Positions 16,447 through 24,594 of a stretch of DNA of 32,174 nt are shown here, piece after piece. Origin of the DNA: an uncultured bacterium. GTDB taxonomy: Bacteria > Bacillota_I > Bacilli_A > RF39 > UBA660. The notes under the pieces are model-generated. The model worked only from the letters and a program-made list of their open reading frames with translations, ran no database searches and was not told the origin of the DNA. The stretch is from positions 1 to 32,174 of the forward strand of contig OMVK01000022.1 in the NCBI GenBank assembly GCA_900314465.1, written 5' to 3'. Positions within the stretch are counted from its first letter, which is position 1, and every line of letters starts with the position of its first letter. Both the position numbers and the translations under genes were made by a program.

Positions 16447-16755
16447 ATGGAGTTATCACTTGATAATAAAATATTAATTATTTCTCGTAATTATGGTCAT
16501 GCTTTAAGTGTTGAAATAACTAAGATTGATAATGATAGATATAGTGTTGATTATTTTATTCCTAAGATAACTAATTATGAGCTTGCATCTAAATTAAGAG
16601 GCATAAATAGATTAGATGAAAATAATCGTTATGGAACGGGTTCATTTGAATGTAGTGGTAGTGAACTTGCTGATGTTGTTTCTGATTTTATTTCTAAAGT
16701 ACCAACAGATGATGATATACCACGTTATCAAGATTTGTTAAAAGGTTCTAGATAA
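16447..16755 (+). CDS. Unknown small protein (102 aa), possibly C-terminal part of the preceding gene
   Basis: Not recognised. A compact alpha/beta-looking domain: beta-rich start (KILIISRNYGHALSVEITKIDNDRYSVDYFI in pieces), then helices with NYELASKLRGINRL and a C-terminal LADVVSDFISKVP. The frame is open upstream to 16366 but ATG 16447 has AAAGGA 6 bases before it and is the best start if it is translated alone. Its upstream part continues the sequence of the preceding protein if one A of the tract at 16422-16428 is dropped. Three bases separate its stop from the start of the YjbR/MGMT-like gene, so it belongs to the same transcript. Confidence 0.65.
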   Translation: MELSLDNKILIISRNYGHALSVEITKIDNDRYSVDYFIPKITNYELASKLRGINRLDENNRYGTGSFECSGSELADVVSDFISKVPTDDDIPRYQDLLKGSR

Positions 16756-16758
16756 TAT

Positions 16759-17700
16759 ATGCATAAGATAATAAATAATAACATAAATATAGATAAAGTT
16801 AATAAATATGGTTTTATTAACAATTATTATAAAACTAATTTAGATAATAACTTTTATATAGAAATAAATATTAAAGATAACATTATATATAGTAAATTAA
16901 TAGATAGTGATACTAATATTGAATATAATTTAGTAGATACTAATGCTATTGGTGAATATATATCTAATTTAAGAAATAAATATTTAAATAAAGTAAATGA
17001 AATAATAAGTAATATTACAAATAATACTAATCAATTAGATAATATTATTAATTATGTTAATAATAAATATCATAATAATGTAGAATATTTATGGGATGAT
17101 AAGAGTAATTATATTATTAGAAATAAATATAATAATAAATGGTATATATTATTTTCTAATATTACTAAGGATAAATTAGGTTTAGATAGTAAAGATAATA
17201 TTACTGTTATTACACTTATGTCTAATTCAGTAGATAAAATTATAGATAATAAGTATTATTTTAAATCTTATCATATGAATAAAAAGAAATGGTTTAGTAT
17301 TATCTTAGATAATGGTTTAGATATTAATAAAATATATGAATTAATAGATAATAGTTATATTATATCTATAGGTGAATATAAATATTTAGATAAGATACTT
17401 GAGTATTTACTTATGATACCTAAAGGGAAAGTGTCAACTTACTTGCTTGTTTCTGAATATTTGGGTGATAAAAATTTAAAAAGAGTTGTTGGTAATTTGT
17501 TACATAAAAATCCTGATGGTAATAAATATCCATGTTATAAAATAGTTAATAGTAAAGGTGAGCTTTCAGGTAATTTTGCTTTCGGTGGCGCTAATGAACA
17601 GGTGAAAAGATTACGCGATGATGGTATTGAAGTTATTAATAATAAAGTTGATTTAAATAAATATTTATGGGATATAAATTCTGATTTACAAAACAAATGA
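16759..17700 (+). CDS. MmcQ/YjbR-family domain fused to an MGMT/ATL-like DNA-repair domain
   Basis: A 313-aa fusion. Residues about 15-85 are an N-terminal alpha/beta region found with YjbR proteins; about 93-205 is a MmcQ/YjbR DNA-binding-like domain (VEYLWDDKSNYIIRNK, NKWYILFSNITKDKLGLD, SYHMNKKKWFSIILD); and about 206-300 is an O6-methylguanine-DNA methyltransferase C-terminal domain with the helix-turn-helix (IPKGKVSTYLLVSEYLG), Asn hinge (VGNLLHKNP) and active-site region PCYKIV at 258-263. Cys259, the methyl acceptor, is kept, but the usual His of PCHR is Tyr260, so activity is uncertain. It probably binds or repairs alkylated DNA. The strong rpsF promoter begins inside its last codons. 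Confidence 0.88.
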   Translation: MHKIINNNINIDKVNKYGFINNYYKTNLDNNFYIEINIKDNIIYSKLIDSDTNIEYNLVDTNAIGEYISNLRNKYLNKVNEIISNITNNTNQLDNIINYVNNKYHNNVEYLWDDKSNYIIRNKYNNKWYILFSNITKDKLGLDSKDNITVITLMSNSVDKIIDNKYYFKSYHMNKKKWFSIILDNGLDINKIYELIDNSYIISIGEYKYLDKILEYLLMIPKGKVSTYLLVSEYLGDKNLKRVVGNLLHKNPDGNKYPCYKIVNSKGELSGNFAFGGANEQVKRLRDDGIEVINNKVDLNKYLWDINSDLQNK

Positions 17701-17713
17701 TGTTTGCTATAAT
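17685..17713 (+). promoter_or_regulatory. Strong promoter of rpsF-ssb-rpsR
   Basis: TTTACA (17685-17690), 17-base spacer, TGC plus TATAAT (17708-17713): 5/6 and 6/6 matches with an extended -10. The -35 box lies within the end of the MGMT-like gene. Confidence 0.88.
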
Positions 17714-17738
17714 ACATTCGAGCAAAAAAAAGAACTTG

Positions 17739-17780
17739 CTCCTTGCTTAATTTATTTAAGCCGATTAGACCATAAGGAGG
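17739..17780 (+). promoter_or_regulatory. S6:S18-type autoregulatory leader of rpsF
   Basis: The leader folds into a perfect 6-bp stem CTCCTT (17739-17744) with AAGGAG (17774-17779), which hides the rpsF ribosome-binding site. It encloses a hairpin GCTTAA-TTTAT-TTAAGC (17745-17761), a CCG at 17761-17763 and an internal bulge running to ACCAT (17762-17773). This is the layout described for the bacterial rpsF leader bound by the S6:S18 heterodimer, with its conserved CCG and ACC elements. Binding by S6:S18 would repress the operon. Confidence 0.8.
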
Positions 17781-17787
17781 TGTATTT

Positions 17788-18084
17788 ATGAATAAATATG
17801 AAATGATGTTTATTGTTAAGTCTAATAGTGATGATAGTAAGATTCAAGCTACTGCTGAAAATCTTAAGAATGTTATTACAACTATGAATGGTGAAATAAC
17901 TGATTCAAAAGATTTAGGTAATAAAGAACTTGCTTATCCAATTAAGAAACAAACTACTGGTTATTATTTCGTTGTTGATTTCAATGGAACAACTGAACTT
18001 GTAGCTGAACTTGATAGAAAAGCTAGAATTGATGAATCTATTTTAAGACATTTAATTATTAGATTAGACGAAGAGGAGAAATAA
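17788..18084 (+). CDS. rpsF: 30S ribosomal protein S6
   Basis: Small-subunit protein of the platform that binds 16S rRNA together with S18. The 98-aa product has the usual S6 start (NKYEMMFIVKSNSDD), the central KDLGNKELAYPIKKQTTGYYFVV and the end LIIRLDEEEK; the length is normal. A perfect AAGGAGG lies 7 bases before the ATG, sequestered in the leader stem. First gene of the conserved rpsF-ssb-rpsR operon, with 1 base to ssb. Confidence 0.98.
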   Translation: MNKYEMMFIVKSNSDDSKIQATAENLKNVITTMNGEITDSKDLGNKELAYPIKKQTTGYYFVVDFNGTTELVAELDRKARIDESILRHLIIRLDEEEK

Positions 18085-18085
18085 T

Positions 18086-18547
18086 ATGAATAATGTTTGC
18101 TTAGTTGGTAGATTAACACAAGATCCTGAACTTAGAACAACTTCGACTGGACTAAGTACTACTAGATTTAGTCTTGCAGTTGATGGAAGACCAAATCAAA
18201 ATGGTGAAAGACAAACTTCATTTATAAATATTGTTGTTTGGAGAAACCAAGCAGAAAATGTTTGTAAATATTGTCATAAAGGTTCACAAGTAGGTGTTAC
18301 TGGTTATATTCAAACAGGTAGTTATACTGCACAAGATGGATCTAAGAGATATACAACTGATGTTGTTGCTCAAAGTGTTACATTCTTAGGTGGCAAAAAT
18401 GATTCAAATACTAGTGATAGTAATTCAAGCAATACAAATTATAATGGAGATAAAACTGAATCACAAGAAACTGTAGACTTAACAACTGATCCATATGCTA
18501 GTATGGGTGATGAAACAGTATTAAGTGATGATGATTTACCTTTCTAG
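18086..18547 (+). CDS. ssb: Single-stranded DNA-binding protein
   Basis: Binds ssDNA as a tetramer in replication, repair and recombination, and docks partners by its tail. The OB fold spans residues 1-105 (MNNVCLVGRLTQDPELRTTS start, FINIVVWRNQAENVCKY, GSYTAQDGSKRYTTDVVAQ). A short Asn/Ser/Thr-rich disordered linker follows, and the protein ends with the canonical acidic tip DDDLPF. 153 aa is normal. The ribosome-binding site (GAGGAG) overlaps the rpsF stop region. It is in the standard rpsF-ssb-rpsR order of Firmicutes. Confidence 0.98.
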   Translation: MNNVCLVGRLTQDPELRTTSTGLSTTRFSLAVDGRPNQNGERQTSFINIVVWRNQAENVCKYCHKGSQVGVTGYIQTGSYTAQDGSKRYTTDVVAQSVTFLGGKNDSNTSDSNSSNTNYNGDKTESQETVDLTTDPYASMGDETVLSDDDLPF

Positions 18548-18562
18548 AAAGGAAGATTATTA

Positions 18563-18778
18563 ATGGCTGAATTTTATAGAAAAAAGAAAAAAGTATGTCA
18601 AATGTGTGCTGGTAAAGATGTCGATTATAAAGATGTAGCTGTTATTTCTAAATATATTAATGAAAAAGGTAAAATAATGCCTAGAAGAATGACAGGTGCA
18701 TGTGCAAGACATCAAAGATATATAGCAAAACAAGTTAAAAGAGCACGTTTCATGGCTTTAATACCTGATGTTAAATAA
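18563..18778 (+). CDS. rpsR: 30S ribosomal protein S18
   Basis: Partner of S6 in the 30S platform. The 71-aa product shows CQMC near the N-terminus, the core YKDVAVISKYINEKGKIMPRR and TGACARHQRYIAKQVKRARF; the length is normal. The CxxC plus the later Cys and His (GACARH) fit the zinc-binding (C+) form of S18. Translation starts after GAAAGGAAG. It is the last gene of the operon and is followed by a terminator; S18 with S6 probably acts on the leader at 17739-17780. Confidence 0.98.
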   Translation: MAEFYRKKKKVCQMCAGKDVDYKDVAVISKYINEKGKIMPRRMTGACARHQRYIAKQVKRARFMALIPDVK

Positions 18779-18807
18779 GAGATTGTAAATATACAATCTT
18801 TTTTTAT
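18779..18807 (+). terminator. Terminator of rpsF-ssb-rpsR
   Basis: GATTGTA (18781-18787), loop AATA, TACAATC (18792-18798), followed by eight or more T. It directly follows the rpsR stop. Confidence 0.92.
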
Positions 18808-18852
18808 TGATAAATATTATTGTTTTGTTATTATTAATATAGAGATGAGAAT

Positions 18853-20403
18853 ATGAAAAGTAATAAGAAAAATATAATATTAATAACAATAATAATATTA
18901 TTAATTGTTATTGTGATAGGATATTTATTATATACTTAAGTATTAATAAAAGAAGATAATACAAATAAGAATATTGATGAAAAAACAACTACAACAACAA
19001 CTGCAACAACAACTAATACTGTAAAACAAACTAATTATGTATTAGGTATTAATTATAATAATTCAAAAAATAAGACATATATCGCAGATGATTTAATAGT
19101 TAATCAAGATGCATCTAGTATCAAAGCTCATAAATATAATGATAATACTAATATTATTGATGTATCACTTAATGATAGTGAATTAAAAGATAAAACTTGT
19201 GAATTAATAAATAAGATTAATAATGATTATTATATTCTTTGTTATAAAGAATATGGTTTAGATTTTAGTTTATATAAGATAAATAATAATAAAACAGAAA
19301 AAACTATGGAATAAACAGCTAGTCAAGATGAACAATTTGCTGATTTAAAAAAAGGTAATAGCATTATTGGTCAAATAAAAAGAAATTTAGCTAACAATAG
19401 TTCAACAATATATTTATTTAGTGGTGATTCAATAAGTACAAGTGATTTTACATTTGAAGGTAATAGCATAGTATCATCACCTGAAGTTCCAGTTACAACT
19501 GATAATAATTATATTATTGTAGAAAAGAATAACAAATATAGTTTATATGATTATTTAAATAAAAAAGTTATATTTGATTATATTTATGATGATATGGCTT
19601 ATATTAAAGATAATTTATATATAGCTAAATATAATAATAAATATGGTATATTAGCTACTAATAATAATTTATTAGTAGCATTTGATTATGATTTAATAAC
19701 ATATATTAAAGATTATGATTATTATATTGTATCTAAGAATAATAAACTTGCTATTATGAATAGTAATTATAAAATGATTACTGGATTTGATTATGATTAT
19801 CATGGTGATTATTCTAATTCAGCAAGAATGGATAATACTTATTTTACTAGTTATAAATATGTTGATAAATATATAATAGATTCTAATTATTCTTATCAAA
19901 CTGATATTGATGAAAGAACAGAAGATAAAAGTGATATTTATATAATTAATAGTAATGGCACTTTATTTAAGAAACTATCTGTTAGTAGATTTGGTATAGA
20001 TGGTGATTTTATTTATAGTTCTGATTGTAATACAAAAATGATTACAGTTTATAATAGTGATTTTAGTATTAAATTTACTATTAGTCCAAATACAACTACA
20101 AATGAATTAATTGTTAGTAAAGTAGATAAGTATTTAGTAGTTGATAATGAAAAAGTTTATAATGCTAATATTGGTAATGAAGTATTACCATATGATGTTG
20201 AATTTACTTTAAAATATGGTGATATTGAACTAGTTTATGAACCTGAAAATGGTAATGAACGAATAGATATAAAGGAAAATGGTCAATTAATTGATACATA
20301 TCATTATAGTATATTAAATGGTAAACCATTCATTGAAGGCAATGATTATTATTTAGCTTCTGATAATACAGATAATAAATCCATATATATTTATAAAATA
20401 TAA
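18853..20403 (+). pseudogene. Membrane-anchored WG-repeat-like protein gene broken by two in-frame TAA stops
   Basis: A single reading frame of 517 codons runs from ATG 18853 to TAA 20401 with only two interruptions, TAA at 18937-18939 (codon 29) and TAA at 19312-19314 (codon 154), and no frameshift. The translation begins with a Lys-rich start and membrane anchor (MKSNKKNIILITIIILLIVI), then a Thr-rich linker, then an extracellular domain whose C-terminal 320 residues resemble WG/KWG-type repeats (NKYSLYDYLNKKVIFDYIYDD, NKYGILATNNNLLVAFDYD, NKLAIMNSNYKMITGFDYDY). The rest of the frame keeps normal codon use, so the lesions look recent. The longest intact piece starts at ATG 19594 but lacks an anchor and a ribosome-binding site. 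It lies between two terminators, so it is a single transcription unit. Sequencing error or read-through cannot be excluded. Confidence 0.8.
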
Positions 20404-20428
20404 GATACTTATACTTGAGTATCTTTTT
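20402..20428 (+). terminator. Terminator after the WG-repeat-like gene
   Basis: Perfect 8-bp stem AAGATACT (20402-20409) with AGTATCTT (20418-20425), 8-base loop, then T-rich. Confidence 0.85.
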
Positions 20429-20429
20429 A

Positions 20430-20458
20430 TTTATATAAATTTTTAATAATGATATAAT
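20430..20458 (+). promoter_or_regulatory. Promoter of rplI-dnaB operon
   Basis: TTTATA (20430-20435), 17-base spacer ending TGA, TATAAT (20453-20458): an extended -10 promoter, followed by AAGAGGTG before the rplI ATG. Confidence 0.7.
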
Positions 20459-20479
20459 ACATACAAAAGAGGTGTTATC

Positions 20480-20929
20480 ATGAAAGTAATACTACTTGAA
20501 GATGTTAAAAAACAAGGTAAAAAAGATCAAGTTATAGATGTATCTGATGGATATGCTACTAACTTTTTGATTAATAAAGGTTTAGCTGTTCCATATAATA
20601 AAAGTAATAAAACTAAACTTGAAAGTACTTTAAAGCAAAGAAAAGAAAATGAAGATAAATTAATTGAAAAAGCTATCAAAGATAAAAAAGTATTAGAGAG
20701 TATCCAATTAAAATTTAAAGTAAAAACAGGTAATAATGGTAAAATATTTGGTACTATTTCTTCTAAACAAATAAGTGATGAACTTAAGAAAAAAGGATAT
20801 GATATTGATAAAAGAGATATTATATTAGATCATCAAATAGATTTTTTAGGTGTTCATTTTGTAGATGTAAGATTACATAAAAGTGTTATTGCTAAAGTTA
20901 GTGTTATTGTAGAACAATTAAAGAGGTAA
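20480..20929 (+). CDS. rplI: 50S ribosomal protein L9
   Basis: Large-subunit protein at the base of the L1 stalk, involved in frame maintenance. The N-terminal domain has the standard MKVILLEDVKKQGKKDQVIDVSDGYATNFLI order, a long connecting helix (LESTLKQRKENEDKLIEKAI) and the C-terminal domain with GKIFGTISSKQISDEL and VHFVDVRLHKSVIAKVSVIV. 149 aa is the usual length. AAGAGGTG lies 6 bases before the start. Three bases separate it from dnaB, as in B. subtilis where rplI and the helicase gene are neighbours. Confidence 0.98.
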   Translation: MKVILLEDVKKQGKKDQVIDVSDGYATNFLINKGLAVPYNKSNKTKLESTLKQRKENEDKLIEKAIKDKKVLESIQLKFKVKTGNNGKIFGTISSKQISDELKKKGYDIDKRDIILDHQIDFLGVHFVDVRLHKSVIAKVSVIVEQLKR

Positions 20930-20932
20930 TTA

Positions 20933-22273
20933 ATGAATAATGAACCAAATAATATAAATGCTGAAATAAATGTATTAGGTTGTGGTTATTTATCTAATGA
21001 AGCTCTTGATAAGATGTGTGATTCATTGACTGATGATATGTTTTATGATAAAAAGAATCAAATAATATTTTCAGCAATGAAAAGTGTTCATAAAAGAAAT
21101 GAAAACTTAGATGCTACTGTTTTAAAAAATGAAATAGAAAAAGTAACACCAATTAATAATATTGGTGGTATTGAGTATTTAACGGAAGTATTAGATTCTG
21201 CTGTATCTGCTGCAATGGTTGATTCTTATATTGAAATTATACGTGATAAATATATAAGAAGATTATTAATAGATACATGTCATAAGATTGAAAAGAATGC
21301 AAGAAATGAAGCTAATAATCAAAATGATGTAATTGATAGTGCAGAAAAAGAAATATTTGCTGTTACTAAGCAAAGAAAATCTGGTGAGTTTAAATCTGCT
21401 GGTGAAGTTGTTAATAGTTTCAAAATACAATTAGATGAATTATCTAAGAAAAAAGAAGATGTTACTGGTATACCAACAGGTTTTATTGATTTTGATAGAA
21501 TAACTAGTGGTTTACATCCTAATGAATTAATTATAATTGCAGCTCGTCCTGGTATGGGTAAAACAGCTTTTGCTTTAAATATATGTATAAATGCTGCTAA
21601 AGCTTCAGGTAAAAGCGTTGCTATATTCAATATGGAAATGAGTGCTGAACAGTTAATGTCTCGTATGATTGCATCAGTTGGTGGTGTTGATGGACTTAAA
21701 CTTGCTACAGGTAAATTAAGTAATGATGATTGGCAAAGAGTAAATGAAGCCATGAGTGAACTTTCTGAATTACCAATATATATTGAAGATACACCTGGTC
21801 TTACAATAGGTGAATTACGTGCTAATTGTAGGAGACTTGCCGAAAAAACTGATTTAGGTCTAATAATTATCGATTACTTACAGTTATTATCAGGTGGACC
21901 TGGATATGGTTCAAATAGACAACAGGAAGTATCAGATATTTCTAGAAATTTAAAGATAATGGCTATGGAACTTGGTGTTCCTGTTATTTCACTTGCACAG
22001 CTTTCAAGACAAGTTGAATCAAGAGAAGATAAAAGACCAATGCTTTCAGACTTAAGAGAGTCTGGTTCAATTGAACAGGATGCCGATATCGTATCATTCT
22101 TGTATAGTGATGATTATTATCGAAGAAAAGATGGAGAAAAAGAAAATCCAATTTCTTTAGTTGAATTAATTATTGCTAAACATCGTGCGGGGGCAACTGG
22201 TAAAGTAAACTTACAATTTGAAAAGAATATATCAGAATTTAGAACTAGTGTTCAACATCCTGATAATCAATAA
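20933..22273 (+). CDS. dnaB: Replicative DNA helicase
   Basis: Hexameric 5'-3' helicase of the replication fork (called DnaC in B. subtilis). The N-terminal primase-interacting domain (INAEINVLGCGYLSNEALDK, through about residue 150) is joined by a linker to the RecA-like domain. Walker A ARPGMGKT is at 204-211, Walker B LGLIIIDYLQLL at about 310, followed by RQQEVSDISRNLKIMA and the LAQLSRQVESREDKRPMLSDLRESGSIEQDAD block that is highly conserved in DnaB. 446 aa is normal. Start ATG 20933 has GAGGTAATTA upstream. Co-transcribed with rplI. Confidence 0.98.
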   Translation: MNNEPNNINAEINVLGCGYLSNEALDKMCDSLTDDMFYDKKNQIIFSAMKSVHKRNENLDATVLKNEIEKVTPINNIGGIEYLTEVLDSAVSAAMVDSYIEIIRDKYIRRLLIDTCHKIEKNARNEANNQNDVIDSAEKEIFAVTKQRKSGEFKSAGEVVNSFKIQLDELSKKKEDVTGIPTGFIDFDRITSGLHPNELIIIAARPGMGKTAFALNICINAAKASGKSVAIFNMEMSAEQLMSRMIASVGGVDGLKLATGKLSNDDWQRVNEAMSELSELPIYIEDTPGLTIGELRANCRRLAEKTDLGLIIIDYLQLLSGGPGYGSNRQQEVSDISRNLKIMAMELGVPVISLAQLSRQVESREDKRPMLSDLRESGSIEQDADIVSFLYSDDYYRRKDGEKENPISLVELIIAKHRAGATGKVNLQFEKNISEFRTSVQHPDNQ

Positions 22274-22288
22274 TTTGGAGGATAATTA

Positions 22289-23833
22289 ATGAAGTTAAAA
22301 ATAATAGGGGCTATAGTGACTGTGCTTCTTTCAGGTCTCTTATTTTTTGTTGGTGTTGATACAAGAGTATTAGGAGATGCTTATCAAGTATATCAAGTAT
22401 ATCTTGATGGAAATAAAATAGGTTTAATAGATTCTGAAGACGATTTATTAAATCTAATTGATAAAGAACAGGCAGAACTTAAAGATAAATATCAAGTAGA
22501 TAAAGTATATCCACCAACTGGATTAAATGTAGAAAAAGTATATACATATGATAATAATATAACTAATGTTGATGATATATATAGTCAGATAAAAGATACT
22601 GAACCATTTAGAATACAAGGTTATACAGTTACTATTAATTATAATGCTGATGGTGATGGTAATGTAAAAGAACCATTAAAAATATATTTACTTGATAAAG
22701 ATCTAATTAAAACAAGTTTATATGATGTAGCTGCAGCTTTTATTGGTAAAGATAATTTAAATGATTATGAAAATAATTTACAGACAAAAATAACAGATAC
22801 TGGTGAAATATTAACATCTGTTTATTTTGACGAAACTATTACTATTAAAGAAGATTTAATTAGTACTAATGAAAAGATATTTAATAATAGTGATGAATTA
22901 ACTCAATATTTATTATATGGTACTAATGATAAACAAGATACTTATGTAGTTAAAGATGGTGAAGATTTACAAAAGATTGCTGATGATCATTCACTTAATA
23001 TTGAAGAACTTTTAATTGCTAATCCACAGTATCCAAATAGTAAAGTATTACTTACTGCTGGTGAAGTATTAAATGTTGGATTAATTAATCCACTTGTTAG
23101 TGTTATGTATCGTAAAAATGTTGTTGAAGATGTTAATATTCCTCATGGTACAAGTTATGTTGATGATAATACAAAATATACTGATTATAAAGAGGTTACT
23201 CAAGATGGTGTCGATGGTGTATCTAGAGTAACTGAAGATGTTATTTATAAAAATGGACAAATACAGACTGTATATATTAATAAAACTGATGTATTAAAAA
23301 GTGCTGTTGACGAAATAATTACTAAAGGAACTAAGAAATATAGTAGTGGAAGTGGTAGTACTTATAATGGTGGTGGTAAATATGACCCAACTGCTGGTGG
23401 TACACAAGACTTCTATTGGCCGACACTTACCCCATATATTATTACATCTTATTTTGAGTATCGTTGGGGTACTCACCACGATGGAATTGATATATCTGGT
23501 ACTGGTAGAGGTTCACCAATATATTCAAGTACTGATGGTACAGTAATGGAAGTTGAAACAGGTTGTTCTAATACTGGTTGGTATGGTTCTAAATGTGGTG
23601 GTACTTATGGTAATCATGTATTAATTAGAACAAGTGATGGTAAATATGATATTATGTATGGTCACTTACTTACTAGTGTAAGAGTTAAAGTTGGACAGAG
23701 TGTAAGTAGTGGGCAAATAATTGGTTATATGGGAAGCTCTGGTTCATCAACTGGTAACCATTTACATTGGGAGATTCGTTATGCAGGTACATGGACAGCA
23801 TTAAATCCATGTAAGGTGGCATTTAAATGCTAG
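22289..23833 (+). CDS. M23 peptidoglycan endopeptidase with LysM and G5 domains
   Basis: Secreted or membrane-anchored wall hydrolase. An N-terminal hydrophobic segment (IIGAIVTVLLSGLLFFVGV) acts as signal/anchor. Residues about 30-215 are an unassigned domain. A LysM module at about 219-263 (YVVKDGEDLQKIADDHSLNI) binds glycan. A G5 domain at about 270-350 (EDVNIPHGTSYVDDNTKYTD) follows, then the M23 (lysostaphin-type) zinc peptidase with HDGIDISG, YGNHVLI and HLHWE at 491-495 (zinc ligands in the first motif and at H493). GGAGGA stands 7 bases before ATG 22289. The last 7 bases overlap walJ. The gene lies in the rplI-dnaB transcription unit. Specific bond cleaved is not known. Confidence 0.93.
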   Translation: MKLKIIGAIVTVLLSGLLFFVGVDTRVLGDAYQVYQVYLDGNKIGLIDSEDDLLNLIDKEQAELKDKYQVDKVYPPTGLNVEKVYTYDNNITNVDDIYSQIKDTEPFRIQGYTVTINYNADGDGNVKEPLKIYLLDKDLIKTSLYDVAAAFIGKDNLNDYENNLQTKITDTGEILTSVYFDETITIKEDLISTNEKIFNNSDELTQYLLYGTNDKQDTYVVKDGEDLQKIADDHSLNIEELLIANPQYPNSKVLLTAGEVLNVGLINPLVSVMYRKNVVEDVNIPHGTSYVDDNTKYTDYKEVTQDGVDGVSRVTEDVIYKNGQIQTVYINKTDVLKSAVDEIITKGTKKYSSGSGSTYNGGGKYDPTAGGTQDFYWPTLTPYIITSYFEYRWGTHHDGIDISGTGRGSPIYSSTDGTVMEVETGCSNTGWYGSKCGGTYGNHVLIRTSDGKYDIMYGHLLTSVRVKVGQSVSSGQIIGYMGSSGSSTGNHLHWEIRYAGTWTALNPCKVAFKC

Positions 23834-24594
23834 TTTCCGTATTATGTAGTGGCTCATCAGGTAATTCTACTTTAGTTTCATCGGGAAATACGCATATCTT
23901 AATAGATTTAGGTATGAATAATAAATATATATGTGAAAAATTAAAAGAAAATAATATAGATGCAAGTGATATCTCATGTGTACTTGTAACACACACGCAT
24001 AAAGATCATACAGGTGCTATGAAAGTATTCTTAAAGAAAAATAATCCTACATTATATATAAGTAAATCAATGATAAATGATATTCATGATTTAGTTGGTG
24101 ATTATGATAATATATCTCTTGAAGATGGTAAGTTTAATATTTCTGATGATATTAGTGTTGAAACTTTTAATACAAGTCATGATGCACCAGGAGCAAGGGG
24201 TTATATTATAAGTGATAAAAATACATCAATGGTTTATGTAACTGATACCGGTTATATAAATACTAGAATCTTAAATAAAATAAAAGATAAGAATATATAT
24301 GTATTTGAAAGTAATCATGATACTGAAATGCTTATGCATGGTAGATATCCAAGTTATCTTAAGAAAAGAATTCTTTCAGATGAAGGACACTTATCAAATG
24401 AACAAGCAGGATTTTATTTAAGTAAATTAGTAGGTAATAATACAAAATATATAATACTTGCTCACTTATCACATGAAAATAATACAGAAAAACTTGCATA
24501 TGAAACAGTAAAAGAAGCATTATTAAATGAAAATATTAATTTTAATAATATAATAACTGCTAAACAAAATGAAAGTGTAACAATTAATATATGA
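23827..24594 (+). CDS. walJ: Metallo-beta-lactamase-fold hydrolase WalJ/YycJ
   Basis: MBL-fold phosphodiesterase/exonuclease-like protein of the WalJ (YycJ) family, which in Firmicutes accompanies the WalRK system and helps to coordinate wall growth with replication. The start MLVSVLCSGSSGNSTLV is diagnostic. The metal motif THTHKDH holds H56, H58, D60 and H61; further ligands are FNTSHDAPG and VTDTGY. At 255 aa it is normal. It overlaps the M23 gene by 7 bases and rlmH by 4 (ATGA), so the three are translationally coupled. walR and walK themselves are not in the window. Confidence 0.92.
   Translation: MLVSVLCSGSSGNSTLVSSGNTHILIDLGMNNKYICEKLKENNIDASDISCVLVTHTHKDHTGAMKVFLKKNNPTLYISKSMINDIHDLVGDYDNISLEDGKFNISDDISVETFNTSHDAPGARGYIISDKNTSMVYVTDTGYINTRILNKIKDKNIYVFESNHDTEMLMHGRYPSYLKKRILSDEGHLSNEQAGFYLSKLVGNNTKYIILAHLSHENNTEKLAYETVKEALLNENINFNNIITAKQNESVTINI

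Noticed and set aside
18563-18778. Possible mycoplasma-type code (UGA as Trp) because of the AT-rich, Mollicutes-like look
   Set aside because: Trp is encoded by TGG throughout, and several genes end at TGA at expected family lengths (for example at 13063, 13355, 17700 and 24594).
18853-20403. TAA reassigned to an amino acid in this genome
   Set aside because: Normal genes such as rpsR, rplI and dnaB end at TAA at the expected length and are followed by terminators.
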